6,266 nucleotides of DNA, taken from positions 1 to 6,266 of the forward strand of contig JALSJL010000030.1 of assembly GCA_026989405.1 (NCBI GenBank). Direction: 5' to 3'. Under the pieces are notes generated by a model, which saw nothing but the letters and a program-made list of their open reading frames with translations, had not been told where the DNA came from and did no database searches. Shown in pieces: positions 1 through 6,241 of this stretch (its first letter is position 1; each line of letters starts with the position of its first letter). Source of the stretch: Marinosulfonomonas sp. (GTDB taxonomy: Bacteria; Pseudomonadota; Alphaproteobacteria; Rhodobacterales; Rhodobacteraceae). Position numbers and translations under genes: made by a program.

Positions 1-157
1 GGCAAGCGAACTGATGCACTTTCACTATGATCCCAGCTACCTGCGTCAGGGCGCCCGGCGCACGACACCGCTGCTCGGCACGGTTTCGGCCTCGGCGCTT
101 GATCGCCGGGCGCTGGAAGATGTCGCCGGGCAACTGGCGGAGCTGATCAAAGACTGA
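1..157 (+). CDS. mnmH: Probable tRNA 2-selenouridine synthase MnmH (SelU/YbbB), C-terminal fragment
   Basis: Reading from base 2, an open frame of 51 codons runs to the TGA at 155-157; its start lies outside the window. The visible peptide contains the stretch ELMHFHYDPSY at about residues 3-13, then RQGARR and an alpha-helical tail ending AELIKD. A terminal 'HYDP.Y' block is what I recall for the C-terminus of MnmH, the rhodanese plus P-loop enzyme that replaces sulfur with selenium in 2-thiouridine at tRNA wobble position 34, using selenophosphate. The adjacent selD, which makes selenophosphate, strongly supports this. The rhodanese cysteine and the P-loop are not visible, so the call rests on a short tail plus context. 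The 3' end overlaps the 3' end of the opposite-strand selD by 11 bp (147-157). Confidence 0.66.
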   Translation, partial: ASELMHFHYDPSYLRQGARRTTPLLGTVSASALDRRALEDVAGQLAELIKD

Positions 158-2330
158 CCCCGGGCGCGCCGCTGGCGCAAATCCCGACAATCCATGTCTG
201 CCAGCCGGCGCGGCTCAGGGCCTCTTGGGTCTCCAGGGCCCGATCCAGTGGCATCGCAGCCAGCAGGCCGCCAGCCGTCTGCGGATCGAACAGCAACTGC
301 GCGCGCGCATCATCGCCCGGGTTCAGTTCCGGCACCAGGGCGCGGTTGTCGTCGTAGATCGTCGAGCGGATGCCCCGGGCGGTCAGATCAACCGCCCCCG
401 CCAGGTGGGGAATCGTCTCGAGATCAAGCCGGATGGCAAGGCCCGAGGCGCGTGCGATTTCGGCCGCATGTCCGGCCAGTCCAAAGCCCGTGACATCGCT
501 CAGCGCATGGGCGGCGCGCAGGTGCGGCACCACATCGTGCTGCGGCCGCGCCATGATCCGCAGCGCCTCGGCAACCCAGCGCCCCTGTGCTGCCAGCGCC
601 ATGTCGGCGGCCAGAATCACGCCCGTCCCCAGCGGTTTTGTCAGCAACAGAACATCGCCCGGCTGCGCGCCCGACTTGCCGACGGGCGGGTCATCGCTCA
701 GCCCGGTCACGGTAAAGCCGATCGTCAGCTCCGCCCCCTGCGCGGTATGGCCGCCCACCACGGCCGCCCCCGATGCCTGGAACACCTGCGCGGCCGATTG
801 CATGATTTCATCCAGCCACTGCTCCTGCAGTTCGCCGGAAAGCCGGGGCAGGGTGATCGAGGCCACGGCCGCCTGCGCCTCGGCCCCCATGGCCCAGATA
901 TCGCCAAGCGCATGAACGGCGGTGATGCGCGCCATCAGGGCCGGGTCGTCGATGAAAGCGCGCAGGTGGTCGGTGCTGATCACCTGCCGGCGTCCGTCAG
1001 GGCCGCGCAGGATGGCCGCGTCGTCGCCGGGGCCCGACAAGATGTCATCGCGCCGGTTCAGCGGCAGGCGCGACACGGCCCGGCCAAGGGCCTTGCCCCC
1101 GACCTTGGCGCCGCATCCGCCGCACAATGGCTTGTCGCCCAGTGCCTCTGCCACCCCAAGCGCCACCGGACCTTCGGGAAGGTCCGCCGTCATCGGCTGC
1201 AGGGCGCGAAACTGATCCATGAATTTCCGGTCGATCCGGTCTTTCAGCTTCCACAGCCGCGGCCCATGCCACATGAGGCCCCATTTGTCGGCCAGCGCGT
1301 CCTTTTTGCCAAGCGAGATCAGCTTGAGGTAGTCTTTTTGCGGCTGGAATTTCTTCAGGCTGCCGCCCGACAGTTCAGCGCGCAGATTGTGCAGCAGAAC
1401 GGGGGCCTGGCGCACGGCGAACACGCCCGCTTTCGGGCGCGGAGCATGGGTCATGTGGGCGCAGTCCCCGACAGCGAAAACCTCGGGTGCGTTCAGCGAA
1501 CGCAGATGCGGGTCCACTGCGATGAAACCGCCGGCATCCAGTTGCAGATCGGTTTCTTTCAGCCAGTCCTGCGCCCTGGCCCCGGCCGCCCCGACGGTGA
1601 AATCCGCAGCAAGGCGCGCGCCCGAGGCAAGCTCGATGTGATCGGCCTCAACCCTGACCGGGGCGTCGCCTTCAATGATCCGAACGCCGGCCTGCGCAAG
1701 CGCGCGGCGGAAAAACCGCTGCCGCGAGGGCTTCATCCCCGGCAGGATTTCGGCCCGGTCGATCAGGGCAAGTTCCGCGTCGGCGCGACCGGCCGCGCGC
1801 AGGGCGTGGGCCATCGCCAGAACCAGTTCGACGCCGGCAACCCCGCCGCCGATCACTGCCGCGCGCGCCGGCGCGCCGGGGCGCGCGGCATTGGCCCGAA
1901 AATCATCCCAGCGCTGTGCGAATGTATCCAGCGGCTTGGCCGGGATCGCGTGGCGGGCGAACCCCGGCAGGTCGGGCATGGCCGACGTGATGCCAATATC
2001 GACCGAGGCGACATGAAACGGCAGGGTGCGGCCAGTTTCGAGCCGGGCCGTCCGGGTCCGGGTGTCGATATGGGCAACCCGCCCGAGGATCAGGCGGGCG
2101 TTGGAAAACCGCGCAAGCCTGACCAGATCGATGTCCAGTTCCTCGCGCCGGTAATGCCCGGCGACAAAGCCCGGAAGCATGCCTGAATATGGCGCGGTCG
2201 GTTCCGGATTGACGACCGTGACGCGCACGCCGGGCAGCGGGTTCATCCCCCACATGCGCAGCACCAGGGCATGGGTGTGGCCGCCGCCGACAAGCAGCAA
2301 TTCGCGCGTGATCGGTTGGATGGATTGCAT
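147..2330 (-). CDS. selD: Bifunctional NDH-2-like FAD/NAD(P)H oxidoreductase - selenide, water dikinase fusion
   Basis: A 727-aa two-part protein. The N-terminal part (about 9-320) is a two-dinucleotide-binding flavoprotein of the 'Nterm_to_SelD' family related to type II NADH dehydrogenases: VGGGHTH at 14-20, APYSGMLPG at 46-54, a second Rossmann motif VIGGGVAGVE at 159-168, and the FAD-contact motif VFAVGDCAH at 284-292. A linker (about 325-375) resembles the NDH-2 C-terminal region. The C-terminal part (about 395-727) is SelD, which makes selenophosphate from selenide and ATP: CGGCGAK at 403-409 (catalytic Cys406 and Lys409 by alignment to E. coli Cys17/Lys20), GDDAA at 435-439, GGHTAQG at 526-532, SDVTGFGLAGH at 611-621, FDPQTAGG at 681-688. 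The nucleophile is Cys, not selenocysteine. The ATG at 2330 is preferred because the first Rossmann strand follows at once; another in-frame ATG at 2360 adds 10 residues. The Shine-Dalgarno is weak. The electron acceptor and role of the flavin half are unknown to me. Confidence 0.96.
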   Translation of the reverse strand: MQSIQPITRELLLVGGGHTHALVLRMWGMNPLPGVRVTVVNPEPTAPYSGMLPGFVAGHYRREELDIDLVRLARFSNARLILGRVAHIDTRTRTARLETGRTLPFHVASVDIGITSAMPDLPGFARHAIPAKPLDTFAQRWDDFRANAARPGAPARAAVIGGGVAGVELVLAMAHALRAAGRADAELALIDRAEILPGMKPSRQRFFRRALAQAGVRIIEGDAPVRVEADHIELASGARLAADFTVGAAGARAQDWLKETDLQLDAGGFIAVDPHLRSLNAPEVFAVGDCAHMTHAPRPKAGVFAVRQAPVLLHNLRAELSGGSLKKFQPQKDYLKLISLGKKDALADKWGLMWHGPRLWKLKDRIDRKFMDQFRALQPMTADLPEGPVALGVAEALGDKPLCGGCGAKVGGKALGRAVSRLPLNRRDDILSGPGDDAAILRGPDGRRQVISTDHLRAFIDDPALMARITAVHALGDIWAMGAEAQAAVASITLPRLSGELQEQWLDEIMQSAAQVFQASGAAVVGGHTAQGAELTIGFTVTGLSDDPPVGKSGAQPGDVLLLTKPLGTGVILAADMALAAQGRWVAEALRIMARPQHDVVPHLRAAHALSDVTGFGLAGHAAEIARASGLAIRLDLETIPHLAGAVDLTARGIRSTIYDDNRALVPELNPGDDARAQLLFDPQTAGGLLAAMPLDRALETQEALSRAGWQTWIVGICASGAPGVSL

Positions 2331-2471
2331 GTCTTCGCTCGCCCTTGTCCTGGCCGCCATCCATAGGGCGGGCCGATGTGAAATGACAGGGGCAGGCGCA
2401 AATTCGGCGCGGATCGGTGCATTTGCGTCATCTGCTTTACGCCGCCCCGAACGCGGGCTAATCCTTGCCCG
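2331..2471. promoter_or_regulatory. Divergent intergenic region between selD and glycerate kinase, with a 7-bp dyad
   Basis: This 141-bp stretch must hold the promoters of selD (leftward) and the glycerate kinase (rightward). It is locally more AT-rich than the flanking genes around 2380-2440. It contains an inverted repeat CGCAAAT (2397-2403) / ATTTGCG (2421-2427) with a 17-base spacer, and an outer inverted pair ATGAC (2383-2387) / GTCAT (2427-2431). The word GAAATGACA at 2380-2388 recurs upstream of the oxidoreductase gene at 3747-3755. I could not assign convincing -35/-10 hexamers on either strand. Its role as a promoter region follows from the divergent gene layout; the operator role is inference. 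Confidence 0.5.
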
Positions 2472-3710
2472 ATGACCCGGCAAGACAGACAATTGGCACA
2501 ATCGCTCTTCCAGGCGGGTGTTGCGGCGGCCAACCCGCAGGTTGCGGTGTTGCGCGCCCTGCATGAACGCCCGCTTCGGCAGACGCGCGGCCGGACCTTT
2601 GTCGTGGCCGTCGGCAAGGCGGCCCCCGGCATGGCCGAGGCGGTTCTGCCCCGGCTGCACCCAAGCCGGGCCATCGTCGTGACCACGCCGCAAAGCGCGC
2701 GCGATCTGCCGGGGGTCGAGCTGCATGCGGCCGCGCATCCGGTGCCGGACGAGGCCGGCCTGAAGGCGGGGCGGGCGGTTCTTGATCTGGCCGCCCGGGC
2801 GGGGCCGCGGGACCATGTGGTGGTGCTTGTCAGCGGTGGCGGCTCGGCCCTGTTGCCGGCTCCGGTGGAGGGGGTCAGCCTCGAGGACAAGATCGCGCTC
2901 AACGAGGTGCTCTTGTCGTCCGGGCTGGACATCACGGCCATGAACCTCGTGCGCCAGAACCTGTCGCGCATCAAGGGCGGCGGGCTGGCGCGCGCGGCGG
3001 CGCCTGCCATGGTCAGCGCGCTGATCCTGTCCGATGTGGTCGGCGACGATCTGCGTGTCGTGGCCAGCGGGCCGACCCTGCCGCCGATCGGCAGTCGCAC
3101 CCAGGCGCGTGCCTGTCTGCAAAGCGCCGGGCTGTGGGATGTGGTGCCACAGGGCGTGCGCGTGGCGCTTGAGCGGCCCGACGAAGACGGGGCCGTTGCG
3201 GCCGTGGCGCGGCTGCGGGTTGACAACCGGCTTGTGGGGTCGAACCGGCAGAGCCTTGAGGCAATGGCCGCCGAAACCCCCTCGGCGACGATGCACAAGG
3301 CCCCGTTGGTGGGCGATGTCGACGAGGCCGCCCGCATCATATCCGCCACCACCGGGCCGGGCGTTCACCTGTTTGGCGGCGAAACCACGGTAAAGCTGCG
3401 CGGCACGGGCCTTGGCGGGCGCAACCAGGAGCTGGCGCTGCGCGTGGCGCTTCTGGCCGAGGAACAGGGTTGGGCGCCGGGCTGGGTGTTCCTTTCAGGC
3501 GGCACCGACGGGCGCGATGGGCCGACGGATGCGGCCGGCGGGCTGGTCGATGCCGGCACGCTGGGGCGCATGCGTGCCGCGGGCGTCGACCCGCAGGCGG
3601 CTCTGGCAGACAATGACAGCTACCACGCGCTTCAGGCGGCGGGCGATTTGCTGATCACGGGTGCGACCGGCACCAATGTCGCCGATCTGCAGGTGCTGAT
3701 CCGCCGCTGA
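2472..3710 (+). CDS. Glycerate 2-kinase (DUF4147 / MOFRL family; TtuD- or GckA-like)
   Basis: A 412-aa cytosolic enzyme, full length for the family, expected to phosphorylate D-glycerate with ATP to 2-phosphoglycerate. The N-terminal DUF4147 domain (about 5-235) shows VAVGKAAPGM at 45-54, whose Lys49 probably matches the conserved active-site lysine, HPVPDE at 89-94, the glycine-rich SGGGSALL at 121-128, and the block NLSRIKGGGLA at 163-173. The C-terminal MOFRL domain (about 297-408) shows GGETT at 302-306, GLGGRNQE at 313-320, and SGGTDGRDGPTDAAGG at 342-357. Homologues were once named hydroxypyruvate reductase (TtuD), but the family is now regarded as glycerate 2-kinase. The ATG at 2472 has no good Shine-Dalgarno, so expression may be modest or leaderless; the next in-frame candidates would delete conserved N-terminal sequence. 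It is divergent from selD and lies 102 bp before the dehydrogenase gene, with which it may be co-transcribed. Likely contexts are the serine cycle, glyoxylate/glycolate assimilation or hydroxypyruvate disposal; the window does not decide among them. Confidence 0.93.
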   Translation: MTRQDRQLAQSLFQAGVAAANPQVAVLRALHERPLRQTRGRTFVVAVGKAAPGMAEAVLPRLHPSRAIVVTTPQSARDLPGVELHAAAHPVPDEAGLKAGRAVLDLAARAGPRDHVVVLVSGGGSALLPAPVEGVSLEDKIALNEVLLSSGLDITAMNLVRQNLSRIKGGGLARAAAPAMVSALILSDVVGDDLRVVASGPTLPPIGSRTQARACLQSAGLWDVVPQGVRVALERPDEDGAVAAVARLRVDNRLVGSNRQSLEAMAAETPSATMHKAPLVGDVDEAARIISATTGPGVHLFGGETTVKLRGTGLGGRNQELALRVALLAEEQGWAPGWVFLSGGTDGRDGPTDAAGGLVDAGTLGRMRAAGVDPQAALADNDSYHALQAAGDLLITGATGTNVADLQVLIRR

Positions 3711-3722
3711 GCGGCGGCAATC
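3698..3722 (+). other. Hairpin built around the glycerate kinase stop codon
   Basis: CCGCCGC (3701-3707) and GCGGCGG (3711-3717) form a perfect 7-bp GC stem whose 3-base loop is the TGA stop codon. Three more pairs, GAT (3698-3700) with ATC (3720-3722), are possible across a 2-base bulge. The following run is A6 (3725-3730), not T, so this is not a canonical intrinsic terminator for the + strand. It may be a weak terminator, a 3'-end stabiliser or simply a GC-rich coincidence. Confidence 0.35.
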
Positions 3723-3812
3723 GGAAAAAACGACAATTCCCGTCGCGAAATGACAAGTCGGGGCCGGTCCGCGGCTCGCATTCTGGGCCTGCACAGTCAG
3801 GGAGGGCGAACC
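3718..3812 (+). promoter_or_regulatory. Leader of the GcvT-type dehydrogenase gene with Shine-Dalgarno
   Basis: The gap between the two plus-strand genes contains A6 at 3725-3730, the word GAAATGACA at 3747-3755 (also present at 2380-2388 in the other intergenic region), and a strong Shine-Dalgarno GGAGGG at 3801-3806, six bases before the ATG at 3813. That Shine-Dalgarno decides the start in favour of 3813 over the in-frame ATG at 3750. I see no convincing -35/-10 pair, so the downstream gene may have its own promoter or be read through from the glycerate kinase. Confidence 0.5.
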
Positions 3813-6221
3813 ATGAAAACCACGGCACGGGCGGTTGTCATCGGCGGCGGGGTGGTGGGGTGTTCGGTGCTTTATCACCTGACGAAACTGGGCTGGTCGG
3901 ATGTCATGCTGATCGAACGCTCGGAACTGACCAGCGGCTCGACCTGGCACGCCGCCGGCGGGTTTCACACCCTGAACGCCGACACCAACATGGCCGCGCT
4001 CCAGGGCTACACGATCCGGCTCTACGAGGAACTGGAGGCGCTCACCGGCCTTTCCTGCGGGCTGCACCACGTGGGCGGCGTGACGCTGGCCACCAACCGC
4101 GACCGGCTGGATTTCCTCAAGGCCGAGCGCGCCAAGCACCGCTACATGGGGCTGGACACCTCGATCATCGGCCCCGACGACATCAAGGCCCTGCTGCCGA
4201 TCGTCAATACCCGGGACGTTCTGGGCGCGCTCTATGACCCGCTCGACGGCCACCTCGACCCCTCGGGCACCACTCATGCCTATGCGAAAGCCGCGCAGAT
4301 GGGGGGTGCCGAGATCGTCCTGCGCAACCGGGTGCTGGAACTGAAGCCGACGCCCGAAGGCTGGGACGTGGTGACCGAACAGGGCACCGTGAAGGCCGAA
4401 CATGTGATCAACGCCGCCGGCCTCTGGGCGCGCGAAGTGGGGGCGATGGCCGGCGTCTACCTGCCGCTGCACCCGATGGAGCACCAGTATTTCCTGACCG
4501 ACGACCTGCCCGAGGTCTTTGAACGCGAAACCGAGTTGCCGCACTCCATCGACCCCGGCGGCGAAACCTACCTGCGCCAGGAAGGGCGCGGGCTGGTGAT
4601 CGGCATCTACGAACAAAAGGCCGTGCCCTGGGCGGTGAACGGCACGCCCTGGGATTTCGGCCACGAGTTGCTCAACGACGATCTCGACCGCGTGGCCGAG
4701 CCGCTGGAGGCGGCGTTCGAGCGCTACCCGGTGCTGGCGCGCGCCGGGATCAAGAAGGTGATCAACGGCCCCTTCACCTTTGCCCCCGACGGCAACCCGC
4801 TGGTCGGCCCGATCCCCGGCAAGCCCGGCCTCTGGTCGGCCTGCGCGGTGATGGCCGGCTTCAGCCAGGGCGGCGGCGTCGGCAAGGCGCTGGCCGAATG
4901 GATGGTCGAGGGCGAGTGCGAGCACGACGTCTTCGCCATGGATGTCGCACGCTACGGCGACTGGACCGGGCCGGACTGGACCCGGCTGAAGGTGACGGAA
5001 AACTACCAGCGCCGCTTTTCCATCGGCTATCCGAATGAGGAACTGCCGGTGGCCCGACCGCTGGAAACCACGCCGGCCTATGCGATCTGGGATGCGCAGA
5101 ACGCGGTGTTCGGGCAGGGCTATGGCATGGAGCATGCCAACTGGTTCGCACCCGTTGGCACGCAGCGTCTGGAAACCCCGTCGTTCCGGCGCTCGAATGC
5201 ACATGATCCGGTGGGTGCCGAATGCCGCGCGGTCCGGGAGGGCGTCGGGATCAATGAAATCCACAATTTCGGCAAATACCTGGTCGAGGGGCCGGGTGCC
5301 ATCGGCTGGCTCAACCGGATCATGGCCGGACGCATGCCGGGTGTCGGGCGCATCGCGCTGACGCCGATGCTGTCGGAACGCGGCCGACTGATCGGCGACT
5401 TTACCCTGATGCGGCTGGGCGAAGACCGGGTGCAACTGACCGCCAGCTACTCGGCGCAGGCCTTCCACATGCGCTGGTTTCTCGACCATCTGGAAGACGG
5501 GGTCAGCTTGCGCAACGTCTCGAAAGAGCGGCTGGGGTTCCAGGTCGCCGGTCCCCGCGCGCGCGCGGTGCTGGCGGCGGCGACAGGGGCCGATGTGTCA
5601 AACGCCGCGCTGCCGTTTCTTGCGGTGCGCCAGATGGCCATCGGCCACATTCCGGTGACTGTGGCGCGGCTCAGCTACACCGGCGATCTGGGCTATGAGA
5701 TTTACTGCGCCCGCGACCACCAGGTGGCGCTCTACCAGGCGCTGGCGGCGGCCGGGGCCGGGCAGGGGATGCGCCCCTTCGGGATGCGCGCGATGATGAG
5801 CCTGCGGCTGGAAAAGTCATTTGGCGCCTGGATGCGCGAATACCGCCCCGACTACACGCCCGCCGAAACCGGGCTGGACCGGTTCATCGACTGGGGAAAG
5901 GCAGGCTTCATCGGCGAAAAACCGGCCCGAGCCCTGCGCCGTTCAGGGCCGAAACGCCGGCTGACCAGCTTTGTCGTCGATGCGCATGATGCCGATGTGG
6001 TGGACTACGAGCCGATTTTCGATGGCGAGGACGTTGTGGGGTTTTGCACCTCCGGTGGCTACGCCCACCACGCCGGAAAATCTGTCGCTCTGGGGTTCCT
6101 GCCGGCAGATGCCATCGTGGACGGGGCAGGGTTCAGCATCGAAATCCTGGGAGAGCGCCGCGCGGCGCGGGTGCACACCACCGCGCTGTTTGACGCCGAC
6201 GGATCACGCATGCGCGGCTGA
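3813..6221 (+). CDS. FAD-dependent dimethylglycine/sarcosine dehydrogenase-type enzyme with C-terminal GcvT folate domain
   Basis: An 802-aa protein of the DMGDH/SarDH family. The N-terminal DAO-type FAD domain has VVIGGGVVG at 8-16 and SGSTWHAAGG at 41-50, where His46 aligns with the histidine that carries covalent FAD in mammalian and Arthrobacter enzymes. MEHQY at 222-226 and Tyr253 plausibly match the substrate-site His/Tyr pair. FAPDGNPLVGP at 323-333 and GFSQGGGVGKALAEWM at 349-364 close the oxidase part; VARYGDW (378-384) and RRFSIGYPNEELP (400-412) lead through the FAO_M linker. The GcvT domain (about 420-710) has GDF at 528-530, near the expected folate-contact aspartate, and YTGDLGYEIY at 622-631; a GcvT C-terminal barrel follows (about 715-795). 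Expected reaction: oxidative N-demethylation of a methylated amine or amino acid, with the methyl carbon captured as 5,10-methylene-THF. Dimethylglycine, sarcosine or another N-methyl compound could be the substrate; family paralogues are numerous, so I give no symbol. There is no signal peptide; it should be cytosolic. Confidence 0.93.
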   Translation: MKTTARAVVIGGGVVGCSVLYHLTKLGWSDVMLIERSELTSGSTWHAAGGFHTLNADTNMAALQGYTIRLYEELEALTGLSCGLHHVGGVTLATNRDRLDFLKAERAKHRYMGLDTSIIGPDDIKALLPIVNTRDVLGALYDPLDGHLDPSGTTHAYAKAAQMGGAEIVLRNRVLELKPTPEGWDVVTEQGTVKAEHVINAAGLWAREVGAMAGVYLPLHPMEHQYFLTDDLPEVFERETELPHSIDPGGETYLRQEGRGLVIGIYEQKAVPWAVNGTPWDFGHELLNDDLDRVAEPLEAAFERYPVLARAGIKKVINGPFTFAPDGNPLVGPIPGKPGLWSACAVMAGFSQGGGVGKALAEWMVEGECEHDVFAMDVARYGDWTGPDWTRLKVTENYQRRFSIGYPNEELPVARPLETTPAYAIWDAQNAVFGQGYGMEHANWFAPVGTQRLETPSFRRSNAHDPVGAECRAVREGVGINEIHNFGKYLVEGPGAIGWLNRIMAGRMPGVGRIALTPMLSERGRLIGDFTLMRLGEDRVQLTASYSAQAFHMRWFLDHLEDGVSLRNVSKERLGFQVAGPRARAVLAAATGADVSNAALPFLAVRQMAIGHIPVTVARLSYTGDLGYEIYCARDHQVALYQALAAAGAGQGMRPFGMRAMMSLRLEKSFGAWMREYRPDYTPAETGLDRFIDWGKAGFIGEKPARALRRSGPKRRLTSFVVDAHDADVVDYEPIFDGEDVVGFCTSGGYAHHAGKSVALGFLPADAIVDGAGFSIEILGERRAARVHTTALFDADGSRMRG

Positions 6222-6241
6222 GAATACGGCTATTCGGCCGC
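6214..6241. terminator. Candidate bidirectional terminator hairpin between convergent genes
   Basis: GAATA (6222-6226) and TATTC (6231-6235) form a perfect 5-bp stem closing a CGGC tetraloop. Outside a small interior loop, GCGGC (6214-6218) pairs with GCCGC (6237-6241). The dyad spans both stop codons of the convergent genes, and the + strand continues pyrimidine-rich (6242-6252), though without a true T-run. Position and symmetry suit transcription termination in both directions; the moderate stem and absent U-tract keep confidence limited. Confidence 0.42.

Noticed and set aside
166..178. Small hairpin GCGCC-GCT-GGCGC just after the mnmH stop, considered as a terminator
   Set aside because: It has only five pairs, no T-run, and lies inside the selD coding sequence in a GC-rich background where such stems are common.
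1104..1124. Possible selenocysteine in SelD itself
   Set aside because: The catalytic-site codon at 1113-1115 reads TGC (Cys) on the minus strand, and the gene has no in-frame TGA before its end.
225..2186. A 653-codon open frame on the plus strand, antisense to selD
   Set aside because: Its predicted protein is rich in Arg, Gly, Pro, Gln and His with no recognisable motif, while the opposite strand carries every conserved SelD and flavoprotein motif. Long antisense frames are normal in GC-rich genes with G/C third positions.
2243..3352. A 369-codon minus-strand open frame opposite the glycerate kinase
   Set aside because: It has Arg/Ser/Ala/Pro-rich low-complexity translation and no motif. 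The opposite strand has intact DUF4147 and MOFRL motifs throughout.
2331..3368. Upstream extension of the selD frame to a 1073-codon open frame
   Set aside because: The extra N-terminal sequence is antisense to the glycerate kinase and has no domain. The flavoprotein Rossmann motif begins about 10 residues after the ATG at 2330, as expected for a true start.
3750..3812. Alternative ATG at 3750 for the dehydrogenase, adding 21 residues
   Set aside because: It has no Shine-Dalgarno, whereas GGAGGG lies six bases before the ATG at 3813. The Rossmann motif starts within ten residues of the latter, and the extra residues look like neither a signal nor a targeting peptide.
3495..5489. A 664-codon open frame on the minus strand, antisense to the dehydrogenase and the end of the glycerate kinase
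   Set aside because: It crosses two well-supported genes and an intergenic region, has low-complexity Arg/Gly/His/Ala composition and no family motif. It is a GC-driven shadow.
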